From NCBI GenBank assembly GCA_014529385.2, contig CM043952.1, forward strand, positions 52,325,119 through 52,389,118: a stretch of DNA of 64,000 nucleotides. The letters run 5' to 3'. Shown piece after piece: positions 21,644-32,379 of the stretch; position 1 is the first letter of the stretch; each line of letters begins with the position of its first letter. The notes beneath the pieces are model-generated. The model searched no databases, was not told where the DNA came from, and saw only the letters and a list, made by a program, of their open reading frames with translations. The translations under genes were made by a program, and so were the position numbers. The stretch is from Adiantum capillus-veneris (Eukaryota > Streptophyta > Polypodiopsida > Polypodiales > Pteridaceae).

Positions 21644-22485
21644 CTATGATTCCCATAGTCTTTCATTTGGTTCCAAAGTGCTGATGGGAATAAGTGTTTG
21701 TTGATTCTTGAAAGTAGCTTTCCTTTTGAGTAGTCCAAGTAGAGATTCCTCTTGAGATTCATCAATAACGTGCTGTTGTTTAATCTTTTTGTGCTTTGTT
21801 GCATGCATTTTTTCTAGCAAATCATTGGTTAGTGACAAATGGTACTTCTTTAAGCGGCATCCACTAATCTCGTTAGCCATTGGTTCACCATCTATAGTGG
21901 ACAACTTAACCGATCCACTTGGAGATACATCGACTTCAATGACAAACGGTCCATTTCCATTTTTATTGAATTCGGGAATGTGTTGCAGGGAATAAACTAA
22001 AACTAGGTCCCCTTTTTTGAAGATTTTTGTGACTAGATGTGAATCAAATTTTTTTTTTGCTTTCGTTTTTGTGCATAGATGTGAGCTATAGCTGTTAGAC
22101 TTTGTTCATCAAGCTTTTCTAAATCTTCAAGTCTCTCTAAAAATTCATGTCCGATCCACTGAAGATCTTTAACTACCCTTAGTGTTGGCAATAGAAATTC
22201 CATCGGTAGTATGGCATCGAGACCATAAACAAGATTAAAGGGTGTAGCATTTAAGGTTGTCTTGAATAAAATTCCATAATTCTATAGAGTATCATGTAGA
22301 TTCATTTCCCAATCAGTTTGTCCTGAACTAACCACTTTAGTCAATACCGAGCTAAGAATTTTATTTGTCTGCTCAGCTTGTTCATTCGCTTGTGGATGAT
22401 ATGGAGCATGTACATGGAATATATTATTGCAGTATGGTGCTTTCAATATTGGGGCTGAAGTGAGAGCTAGATTAAGCTTCATAAA
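21644..22485 (-). pseudogene. Gypsy integrase 3' part, minus strand, with internal deletion
   Basis: The frame reads LALTSAPILKAP (start of RNase H) and then jumps directly into HAPYHPQANEQAEQ (integrase catalytic Glu region), so the RNase H, zinc finger and first two-thirds of integrase are deleted. It continues through NATPFNLVYGLDAILPMEF, the conserved post-catalytic region, to the C-terminal domain KKGDLVLVYSLQ, GNGPFVIE and GCRLKKYHLS. There is at least one frameshift between 22282 and 21904. Integrase cannot work without the missing Asp residues. Confidence 0.85.
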
Positions 22486-22494
22486 GGATTCCTC
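22486..22494. repeat. Target site duplication, left copy (MITE)
   Basis: GGATTCCTC, identical to 22702-22710. Confidence 0.85.
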
Positions 22495-22701
22495 CTGGGG
22501 CAGTCACTTATCAAAAGACCCCTATATCACGTGCATTCAAGAGGTAATTAATAATACCCCAATATACATACTATACTTACATTGTGATCCTATTTAAAAA
22601 ACCCCCACCCCCCTCTATATATATACATTTTGGTCTTTTAATAATCCTCTCCGGTTAACTCACGTGATATCATACACGTTCTAAAAAGTGACTGCCCCGG
22701 G
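22495..22701. mobile_element. MITE, 207 bp, 9-bp target duplication
   Basis: A short non-coding element with terminal inverted repeats: ggggcagtcactt at 22497-22509 and its exact complement aagtgactgcccc at 22686-22698. Similarity of the two arms extends inward (both carry atatcacgtg followed by an ag-agg...att pattern). It is flanked by the 9-bp direct repeat GGATTCCTC. Nine-base duplications are typical of Mutator-like elements. It splits the minus-strand gypsy pol just at the RT/RNase H junction: the codons for WTDECEES lie on one side and those for FMKLNLAL on the other, in frame when the element and one duplication are left out. Confidence 0.88.
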
Positions 22702-22710
22702 GGATTCCTC
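22702..22710. repeat. Target site duplication, right copy (MITE)
   Basis: GGATTCCTC, matching 22486-22494. Confidence 0.85.
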
Positions 22711-23760
22711 ACACTCATCAGTCCATACAAAGAGTGTAATCAGGCCATACATGGGTTTGGTGATTATAGCATACATATAAATGAATCATCTATAATATCC
22801 ATAATGTCCCATGAAATCCTTAACCCCTTTGATTGTTGTCAGTCTCAGCAATTCAACAATAACATGAATTTTATCCATATCGATCGCTATGTCGTTTTTA
22901 GACACTATATGTCCAAGAATGTTTCTTTGTCTGCCCATAAATGTGCACTTTTCAGGATTTAAACAAATCCGATAAAGTCTACATTTATTCAATACCTTTC
23001 TAAGATGTTCAAAATGATCAGCCTGGATCGATGAATGTACACATAAATCATCCATATGTACTTCCAAGAAATCTCTAAGATATTCTTTGAAAGCATGGCT
23101 CATCAATATTTGAAAGGTGGCAGGAGCATTAGTTAGCCCAAAAGGCATAACCCAGAGGCAAAAATACCCCATTCAGTTGCAAAGGCATTTTTATGATGAT
23201 CCTTGGATCAACCAAAAGTTGATTGTACCCCAACAAGGCGTCTAAAAAGATGTAAGATTCTTTTCCTGCAACTCGTACTAAACATGCCCGGTGATTGGAA
23301 GAGGGTAGTTATCTCTAATGGTCGTTGCATTTGAGATTGACACATACTCTTAATTTTTCTTTTTTTAAAGTACCACCACAATTGAAGACACCCAATCTGT
23401 GTGTTCAACTTCATAAATGAATTTGTCTTCCTTGAGATTCTCTATCACTTCTTTGATCTTTTTGGAAACTGTTTCATTATAAGTATATGGCCATTGTCTA
23501 CTTGGTTTTGCCTCATCTCTCATAGGTATGGTCTATTGACAAATTTTTGGATTAACACCCTTGAGATATTTATAAGACCAAGCAAAGATATCTTCGTATT
23601 CTTTTAGTAAGCTTAGCAAAAGATCTTCTTCTTCTTCACTCAAGTCGTTTGCGATATAGGAAGGTATGGGGTGTGTGCAAGATGATGTGCACTCAATTTT
23701 TGTAGTTAGGTGGAAAGTGTGACACTGAAGGTGTTCAGCATATTTGTCTACATCTCATAT
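22711..23760 (-). pseudogene. Gypsy reverse transcriptase, minus strand
   Basis: Read leftward: a long linker DVDKYAEHLQCHTFHLTTKI, then YEDIFAWSYKYLKG and KPSRQWPYTYNE (lead-in to RT, 23640-23470), IYEVEHTDWVSSIVVV (start of the palm), a frameshifted stretch at 23220-23400, then LWVMPFGLTNAPATFQ and the catalytic box VHMDDLCVHS (normally YVDD), LNPEKCTFMG and LGHIVSKN, ending in the GHYGYYR strand and the WTDE entry to RNase H. This is the usual plant Ty3/gypsy RT. Stops and frameshifts make it dead. No protease is found immediately before it. Confidence 0.9.
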
Positions 23761-24629
23761 GCTAGCATGGCCAAATAGGATTAAGATGCTATAATATACC
23801 CTTGGAGAATGAGAAAATGTGCCAGTTTTTAAATATTTGATAAATTTTTGACCCTAAGATGTACACTAAGGATACTCCAAAGGTTGCACATAAGTAGAAT
23901 GGAGAAAAGATAGGCTTATGAAGCCTAGTTGCACACAATAGTTTTTCTATGGGCTCCTTGTTTCATAAACTAAAATAAATATTAAATCCATGGGAAAAAG
24001 TAATAAGTAATTTATTTATTATAAGTTTTAGAAGAGTTTAATTTTATTTATTGATATTCTATGTTAATTTTTCAAGGAAGATCTGTCAATATTCTATTAT
24101 TAAAGTATGGTTTTTATTGTTTCACCACATTTTGCATAACTATATCTATCAAATGACCGTAGGATCTTGAGAAATGAGCCTTGCATCTATAGATATCTTA
24201 TGAAGAAATAGCGATGTAAGAATTGTTGATACTTTTTACAAAGATAATTATTAATAATTTAAAGAAATGAGAAAAAAAACTCCAATAATTCCAAACATTC
24301 TCTCTAAGCATATGCAAGTTTATTTCAAAATTAAGTAAGTGATAAGAGACTTATATAAGAATCTATGTTCAGATCACAATGCTATGATAGGACATGACAG
24401 GTCAAACCAAGAGATTCCTTACACATAGTAAGTACTATTTTCTATAAATTTTTTTAGAAATTGATTCTTTTTCATATGTTAGTACTTATGCCTTTTATGT
24501 GGCCACCAATTCTTAGCTCTTAGAAATGAGTATAGCTAGGGTGTCATGTAAAAACATTTACATAAAAAGCTTTCCCTTTTGTAGTCTAAAGCTACATAAA
24601 CTACCAAAATTGGGTACATATGATCTTGC

Positions 24630-25045
24630 ATACATCCCTGGGCTCTTCTCTTGGTTCAACTAAATCTATTTTCTTTGCTTTTTTAGGTCCTTCATATGAC
24701 TCACCCTGTTTTCTTAGTTTCCTTACAGGTTGTTCCACTATGATGGAGGGTATATTTCTTATAATGGGATGGAACACTCATTACATCTTTACTCTCTTCC
24801 TCGGTTGTTTCCATTTTAGTGGTAAACATCTCCTTTAGAGTTTTCTTCAACTCTTGATATTTTTTTCTTTCGCTCGACTCATGTCATGAATGATTCATCA
24901 TCTGGTGTTTAGGTTTTGAGTGAGTTTCCTTTCTCATTTTTCTTGATTTTTTTGATGTTAATTGTTTGTTGTCTGAAGGATATCTACCCGTGATTTTGTC
25001 TTTGACACAATCATGTGAATCTGAAACTGTGTTCTGCTAGAAAAT
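24630..25045 (-). other. Lys/Glu/Ser-rich coding-like segment upstream of the minus gypsy RT
   Basis: On the minus strand a mostly open frame reads SHDCVKDKITGRYPSDNKQ, SKKSRKMRKETHSKPKHQMM, a stop, then YQELKKTLKEMFTTKMETTE and DVMSVPSHYKKYTLHHS. The biased composition is like retroelement gag or linker regions, and it has the same strand as the RT at 22.7-23.7 kb. 23770-24620 between them shows no recognisable frame. Confidence 0.3.
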
Positions 25046-25338
25046 GATGGCATAAGTCTAAATTTCAAGTTTTTTCTTTGCATTGGGAACTATAGAATTA
25101 ATAATGGATTCTTTTGGGACTTGGCCTTGGCTTAACCATTATTGATCTATTATCAAGCTCAACAAGAACAATAATCAATTGCACAATGTTAGACCCTCTC
25201 CACTACTCTTTGCAATCAATAGTCTTTAAACCACTGGTGTGGTTGCTTCAATGTTAATTTTCAAAAGTAAATAAGAGTAGAAAACTAAAGTTTTCAGCTG
25301 CCAAAGCACAAAGTAGTATATGCATAAGTTTAGTTAGC

Positions 25339-26762
25339 ATGGATGACAATAATGAAGAGAGTAGAATGAGTATTGACGACTTTGACTTTGCACATAAAGG
25401 TGCTACTAATGATGGCTTCCCTGTTTGTGAACTATCTTGTTGCTAGGTTGCAACAAGCTATGGGCAGCCCTGCTTTGCAAGTTGAAGTTACCCAACAACT
25501 TCGTGCTTATGGGATTTCCCTACCTCTCCAAGAGGAAAGAGAGCTTATGAAGCCTCTTGTAGAGACTTCCAAAAGGCAAATCTCTCCTATGAGAGAAGAA
25601 GAGGAATCCGATGAATGAGAAAGAAGTGAATTGCCAAATTCCTCTAAAGATGTGGCTCCACAAAAATGGCGGTCTCTAAGATATCCAATTCCTCCCAAGA
25701 GGAAAAGATCACCCTATAGTCCATCTCCTCGTCACTCCAAAAGGTAAGAGAGGAATCAAACGAAGAAATAGGTGAGAAAGAGGTCACCCTCTTTTCCATC
25801 TTCGTCATCTTCCTCCTCTTCCAATGAAAGCAGTGGTTTTTCTCCTAGAGAAAACAAGAGGGGAGGACATCGCAAATACTATGCTTCTTGGAAAAGGTCC
25901 TACAAGATTAAGAAGTTCAAGGATGGAGGAAAGAGCATCTCTTTTCTCACCTGTGATGGCACCTTTGGTGCTATGAACAAAGTCTTAGCCTTTATCAAAT
26001 AGTTTGATGTGGCCTTTGGAGATGAGGGCTTCACAAAATCCTCTAAGCCACGTCATGCAACAATGGACTTTGAAAATTTTTCCCGACAATGGTGGGATAG
26101 CTCCTTGGCAATGGTCAAGCTCAAAGACATGGAAAACTCTACGAGTTTCCATCATGAAGAAATTTCTTGCAAGCAATGCAAAAGATAAAGTGCTCACTGA
26201 ATGGTGAAGCTTGAAGCTATTCCCCAATGAGTCTATCCACAAGTATATGGACAAGTTTTGGGATTCACGTCTCAAAGCTATAGTCTTCCAAAAGATAGAC
26301 TTTGCGAAGAAAAAGAAACAATTTCGTGTGGGACTCCATGAAGAAATGATCGAGTATGTCAACTCTCAAAGGCCTAGGACCATCACCGAAGTCATCCACC
26401 GCAATATGGTTGATTTGCGCATCAATTTCCAACAAGGGGTTAAAAATAATGCTTAGCCCATGGAAAACAAAGAACAAAATGAATCAAGAGGTAAGAACAA
26501 TACACAAAACTCTTCCCAAGGTAGCTCCAACAACAAAAAACAACAACAACAACAATAAGACCAAGGAGAAACGAGTTTATAAAGGTAAAAATAAACTCTG
26601 TACGTCTTGAAGAGCTAGAGGATTTTTGCAAGGATCATAAATGTTTCAAGAGTGGGGAGCAAGGACATGGTTATCGTTCTTGCCCCAAAAGAAATGCATG
26701 CAATGAGACTCCTATAGCTTCTATGGTCGAAGCTCCAAAAGAGGAAACTCATTGCAAAAGGA
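25339..26762 (+). pseudogene. G1 outer gag with damaged CCHC knuckle
   Basis: Starts at ATG 25339 (MDDNNEESRMSIDDFDF), with several frameshifts. Recognisable parts are the Ser-rich region (25772-25860), GAMNKVLAFIK, the capsid-like segment WKTLRVSIMKKFLAS and VLTEW (26130-26205), NESIHKYMDKFWDSRLKA and FRVGLHEEMIEYVNSQRP (to 26380), an Asn/Lys linker, and the knuckle CFKSGEQGHGYRSC near 26642-26683, in which the second Cys of C-x2-C is Ser. Gag packages the element RNA. It ends where the inner copy inserted. Confidence 0.85.
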
Positions 26763-26767
26763 TCATC
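26763..26767. repeat. Target site duplication, left copy (G1 inner)
   Basis: TCATC, identical to 35629-35633. Confidence 0.88.
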
Positions 26768-28320
26768 TGTCATAAAAACTAATATCTAATTATCCCAAAT
26801 GCTTTTCTCATGTTAAATTGATCATTTAATATGGGTAGGTACCAGGGGAGTAAAAGCTGGAATATTGGTAAGGCTGCTAGACCGGTCTCAGCACGGATCC
26901 AAGGAGTGAAAATAGGGATCCAAAGGGGGACAGTGTGCAAACGAGCAATGTGTATTATGGATCTTTAAAGAACGAAGGTTTAGCTTCATTAAGACTTCCA
27001 TAGGCTAAAGTTCCAAAATTTAATTAAATAATTCAAAGGCCAAAAGTTGAGAAATATGGGATGCTCATGGGAAAACCAAAACGTATTCCCAAATCTCATG
27101 AAGGAGGGGGCAAGCCCTAAGAGTAGGGGAGGAGAGATAAACACACACACACACACTCCAAAGCTCCCCCTTTACACCAAGGGAATACTAGACACATGGC
27201 AAGCTCCTAGCCCAATGGCCCCCAATCTCCCCTCAAATCCTATTGGATGGCCATAGAGGTGGACCAATGAGAATTAGGCTAGAGTAAAATTAGTCTAATA
27301 AATATAAAAATGCTTGATAAAAGAGCCAATAGAATTAAGATCCCTAGAAGAAAGTCTACCAAGGGGTCCAATGAGAATCAAGCAGCCCAATGACTTGCTT
27401 GATTCCTATTGGCCAGAAGACTAAAAGGTACAATGAGAGTTTATTAGATTATTTTAATTACCTAAAGCTCTCACAAAAAGGTAAAGGGGGACACATGTCA
27501 CAAGGCTATCAATTATGCTTCTAATTTGCAATTGGCTAAGCTCTTTAGGGGCCAATGGGAAGCCAGAAAGAGTAATTGACAAGAGGGGTCGACGAAGAAG
27601 AGAGAGAGGGCTGTATTTTTGTCTAACATAGTGCTACACACACACACACACACACACACATAGCTCACGTGTGCAATAAGAATTCCATCTCCTTATCCAA
27701 GCAATTCGAAGTTGAGGCCTACACCAACAACTCTTGGCTATGGAATGCAAATCCAACCAAGATCCAAGCTTCAATGGCATGCTCATCTCCTCTACCATGC
27801 TAATTACTAATCTCTACTATGCTCTAAGAGTGATTATGTGAGGAGAATACTTATTTCTTGTAAGATACATCTTCTTCCTCTCAATCTTTCTCATTCCCTG
27901 CTAGCTCTCACCATTTTTGAAGGTGTGTGAGGTCTTGGGAAGGAGGCTAGGGACACTAGGTGTGTTTTTCAAGCATAATTTGGTGCATGAAGCTTCCATC
28001 TTCATTGCAGTACCATGTTTTTTCAAGGAACACAAGAATTGTATTGTTCAAAATTCTCCTTTGATGGGAGAAGATATAATACAAAGCCTTTATGGAGGGG
28101 GGACCGGCTCCATGTAAATCCGGTCATCAATTGTTGTCAATTGTTCTATTTCTCTCTCTTTTCAAGTATTGTCTATGACAAACTAGCTAGATATAAATTT
28201 CTATGTTGCTTCTCGCATTAAGCTCTCTCTCTATGCTCATTAGGAACTTGTTCTTAATGAAATTCTCACTATGTTATCAATTTCTACTACACACAAGTTA
28301 CTAGTGCATTAAATGTTACA
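26768..28320 (+). repeat. 5' LTR of G1 inner copy
   Basis: Begins tgtcataaaaactaatatct and ends aatgttaca. Contains two CA microsatellites (27143-27158 and 27641-27660) at positions also seen in the other G1 LTRs. Confidence 0.92.
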
Positions 28321-28321
28321 T

Positions 28322-28333
28322 TGGTATGAGAGC
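28322..28333 (+). other. Primer-binding site of G1 inner copy
   Basis: TGGTATGAGAGC, one mismatch from the initiator tRNA-Met complement, one base after the LTR. Confidence 0.85.
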
Positions 28334-28731
28334 TATTGGTTTCTCTTTTCGTGCTCAAGAAGAGAGGTCTCAAGCTTGCTACAAATGGGTGGTGTTATTA
28401 ATTGAAAAAGAGTAAGTAGAATAGGGATTTTTCATCCTTGAAAGCACACATGCTTTATGCAGTTAACAGGGATACTGTCGTGAGCTATGGTCTTAATAAT
28501 GGAGTCCTATGGGGATTGCCTATGGCTTAATCATTATTGAGCTATTAGAAGCTTGATAGGAACCAGTGCTATCTTGGCTCTATTAAACCCTCTCTTCTAT
28601 TCCTTACAACTAATAATATTCAAGCCACGTGTATAGATTCTTGAGTGCTTATCTTTGAAAGTAAAGAGGAGTAGCAACTAGGGCTTAAAGTGCGAAAGTA
28701 CAAGTGTAATTTACACCTAAAATTTTATAGT

Positions 28732-30660
28732 ATGGTTGACAAGGGAAAATAGATTGAAATGAATGTTGATAGATTTGATTTTGCTAATGAAAGAGCAACT
28801 AATGCCCCTATGCTTGTAAACTATCTTGTTTCTAGGCTTCAATAAGCCGTGGGCAATCCATACCTCCAATGTGAAGTGCTACAATAATTGTGCACCCATG
28901 GTATTCTCCTAAATCCCCACCAAGAAGAGAGAGTACCTAGGAAAGTTCACATTGAGACTTCCAAAAGTGGACTCTCTTCGATAAGGAAATAAGAGAAGGA
29001 TCTATACGAAGGGCTCAAAAACTTTCTACTTGATGAGGCATCTCCCTCCCAGAGGAGAACCAAGGTTTCGATAGTAGAGTCCCCACTGAAAGAATGAGAA
29101 ATAAGTGAGTCTCTTGCCACCTTGGTGGAGATGGCTCCATGAAGACAGCGGGAAAAACGTTCTCCAACACCCCCTAAATAGAGAAGGCCATTGTATACTC
29201 CTCTTCTCCATAATACAAAGAGGGAAGAGAGAAAACAAGAGAACCAAAAGGCGAGAAAGAGGTCTCCCTCTTCTCCATCTTCTTCATCCTTTTCCTCTTT
29301 TAAATAAAATGATGGTGCAGACAAGAAGGAACAAGGGAAGAAAAAGGTGAGAAAGAGGTCACCCTCTTCTCCAAAAGTTCATTGAAGCTCAAAAAGTTCA
29401 AAGAGTTAAGAAAGAATATCTCTTTCCTTACCTCTACGATGGAACCTTTGGTCCTACGAACAAAATCTTGGACTTTATACAACCATTCAATGCAGCGTTG
29501 GAGATCAGGGCTTCACGGAGTCCTCAGAGCTATGTCATGCAACTATGCATTTTCAAAATTCCGCCAAGAAATGGTGGTCTATTCTATGAGAAAAGCAGTG
29601 AAGCTCCACAAAGCTATGTCATGCAACTATGCATTTTCAAAATTCCGCCAAGAAATGGTGGTCTATTCTATGAGAAAAGCAGTGAAGCTCCACAAACATG
29701 GAAAGCTTTAAGAGCGTCCATCATGAAGAAGTTTTTGGCTATCGATACCAAAGACAAAGTACTCACAGAATGGTGAAGCTTGAAGCTCTCTCCCTATGAA
29801 TCTATTCACAAATATGTGGACAAGTTTTGTGATTTACATCTCAAAGCCATTGTCTACAAAAGATGGATTTTGGAGAGCAAAATCAATAATTTTGTGCGGG
29901 TTTATATGAGGATAAGTCAGAGTATGTTAACTCCCAATGGCCACACACCATATCTACCGTCATACACCATACCACGGTGGCTTTAAGAATCAGCTTCCAA
30001 CAAGGGGCTAAGAGAAATCTTAAGCCCACAGAGAAAAAGGACTGTATAGAGCCTAATGGGAAGGAAAACGTCCAAAAGTCTCCCAAAGGAAATGCCAATA
30101 ACAACAAAGCTAATGATAAGGGAGTTTATAAAGGCAAAAATAAACTCTCTCCTAAAGAGCTAGAGCATTATCAAAAAGATAACCGTTGTTTCAAGTGCGG
30201 GGAGAAAGGGCATGCCAATAGTGCTTGCCCCCACAAGAATGCATGTAATGAGTTCCCTAGAGCTACCTTGATCGAAATTCAAGAAATGGATGCTCATCAA
30301 AAAGGATCTCCTCTATGCAATGCTTGGGGAAATTTAAGAGAACATTATGCTTTCATTCTCTTTGACCGTGGTTCTACTCACAATTTCATATCCACAGAGT
30401 TGGCCACCAAGCTAGTCATCCAAGCGTATGAGATGGGAGATGTCCTACCTGTCGATGGTGCTTTCAAGGTACAAGAAGCCTCAATCACTCCCTTAACTGG
30501 AAAATTGAGGCTCCATGTCTAAATCTACGTGGACAACAAGGATTTCTTCATATCTCCTCTCAAGCACGAGGATGTACTCCTAGGGGCACTATTGTTTGAT
30601 CGCATGGCTGCCAATGTTAAATTCTTTGAAAGTCAAATCTACTTTAGGTTTAGGCAAAAA
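28732..30660 (+). pseudogene. G1 inner gag and protease
   Basis: Gag starts at ATG 28732 and meets a stop at codon 7; later parts include WKALRASIMKKFLA (29700-29740), YESIHKYVDKFCDLHLKA and an intact knuckle CFKCGEKGHANSAC near 30189-30230. Protease follows without a gap: ILFDRGSTHNFISTELATKL (30356-30415), where the active site is DRG instead of DSG or DTG, then VDGAFKVQEASITPLTGKLR. The gag carries a perfect 84-bp tandem duplication (29528-29695). A stop at 30520 splits the protease. The protein cannot be made in one piece. Confidence 0.88.
29528..29695 (+). repeat. Perfect 84-bp tandem duplication in gag
   Basis: Copies 29528-29611 and 29612-29695 are identical base for base and equal 28 codons, so the frame is kept. 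The outer G1 gag has only one copy of this segment (about 26050-26130). Confidence 0.95.
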
Positions 30661-30662
30661 AT

Positions 30663-32370
30663 ATGTACATAGAAGCTAAGGAGTTGGGTACTACCATAAC
30701 CAATGTACATAAGCAAGATTTCAATAAGTCAATAAAGAGCTCTATTTCCGTGTACATGATTTTTGTTAAAGATTCTCAAAATGAACCTAATGCTTTAGCA
30801 GAAGAAAATATAAACAATCAAAATAAATTAGAGTTATTCAAATTCTTTAAGGGGTTCCAAGATGTTTATATTGAGACGACATCCCTTGTGAGCTACCTCC
30901 CAAAGGAGAGGTTGGTGACTATGCAATTGAACTTTTTCAAGGAGTCCCATCGCCTATTAAACCTCATTATTGAGTTTCTCAAGCTCAACAAGAGGAGATT
31001 ATGTGGCAAGTACATGAGCTGGTTGAGAAAGGCATGATTAGGCCTAGCTCATCTCCATTTTTTTCACCTGTGTTATTAATGCAAAAGAAAGATGGCACAT
31101 ATCGTATGTGTGTCACCTATAGAGCACTTAATAGGATTACTATCAAGAATAGGTTTCCCGTTCTACGGATAGAAGACCTATTTGATAAGATACAGGAGTT
31201 GATCTACTTCAGTAGGATTGCCCTAAAAAGTCGCTACCATCAGATAAGGATAGTTGATCAAGACATTGTAAAGACCACATTGCGCACTACGTTTGGTCTT
31301 TACGAGTACATTGTCATGCCTTTTGTCTTGCCCAATGCAACAACAACTACATTAAACGGCTTGATGGAGAAGCTATTCAGGCCTCATCGAACCTTTACAA
31401 GAGTGTTCTTTGATGATATAATCATCCACTCTAATTCATTAGACGAACACAAGAAACACCTTTGGGTAATATTTCAAGTTCTAAGAGAGAATAAACTTTA
31501 TATTAATTGAAAGAAAAGTGAATTTTCTTACAAGAGATTCAATATTTAGGTCACATTAGCTCGCAAGATGGCATCCAAGTGGATCCATCAATTAGAGGTA
31601 ATAAAAGGATGGCCTAATCCAAGCAATCTGCATGAACTATGAATATTTATAGGTATGTGTGCATACTATAGACGCTTCATAGAAAAGTTCTCACAAATCG
31701 TGGGACCGTTACATGACCTAACAAAGAAAAACGTTAGGTATATATGGTCCACCAAGGAGAACAATGCTATTGAAAATCTTAAAGAGAAGCTTATCTCTAA
31801 ACCTATGCTTACACTACGGGATATGTCAAAGCCATTTGAGGTCCAATGCGAAATCTGTGATGATTGCCTTGGAGCTGTTTTGATACAAGAAGGGCATGCC
31901 ATAGCCTACAAAAGTCAAAGGCTCGACCCTATTGAGAAAGCTCTAGGGATATATTATATGAGGAGGAACTCTTAGCAGATCCACATGCTCTAGACTCGTG
32001 GAAGCACTATTTATTGGGGACTCCTTTCATTCTGTGAACGGATCACCAAAGCCTTAAGTACTTCATGATGCTGACCAAGCTCTCCGACAAACAAATGATG
32101 TGGGCAAACTTCCTTTCACAATTTCATTTTCCTATTGATCACATTGTTGGCAAGCATAATCAAGTGGCTGATGCACTCTCAAGATGGCTGAGAGTGAATG
32201 CGGTATCCATAGCAACTCACAATGATCTATCTTCTATGATAGATGAGTATGCTATCGATCCCGATTTTAGAGATGTCATTTCAGTCCTTCCACTAGGGAA
32301 GAAGGAAGAACCATTTACCCTACAAGATGGTTATCTTCTCTATGGAAATAGGCTCTACATTACTAACTAA
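30663..32370 (+). pseudogene. G1 inner reverse transcriptase and RNase H
   Basis: The RT lead-in (30663-31000) is followed by LVEKGMIRPSSSPFFSPVLL, KKDGTYRMCVTYRALNRITI, RFPVLRIEDLFDK, TTFGLYEYIVMPF and the catalytic box VFFDDIIIHS (31408-31437), then RNase H with YYRRFIEKFSQIVGPLHDLT, FEVQCEICDDCLGAVLIQ (the first Asp of the usual CDASD is Glu), and SDKQMMWANFLSQF, GKHNQVADALSRW. Frame breaks occur near 31510-31655 and 31975-32065. RT and RNase H copy the element RNA into DNA and remove the template; this copy is inactive. Confidence 0.9.
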
Positions 32371-32379
32371 CTACATGAG

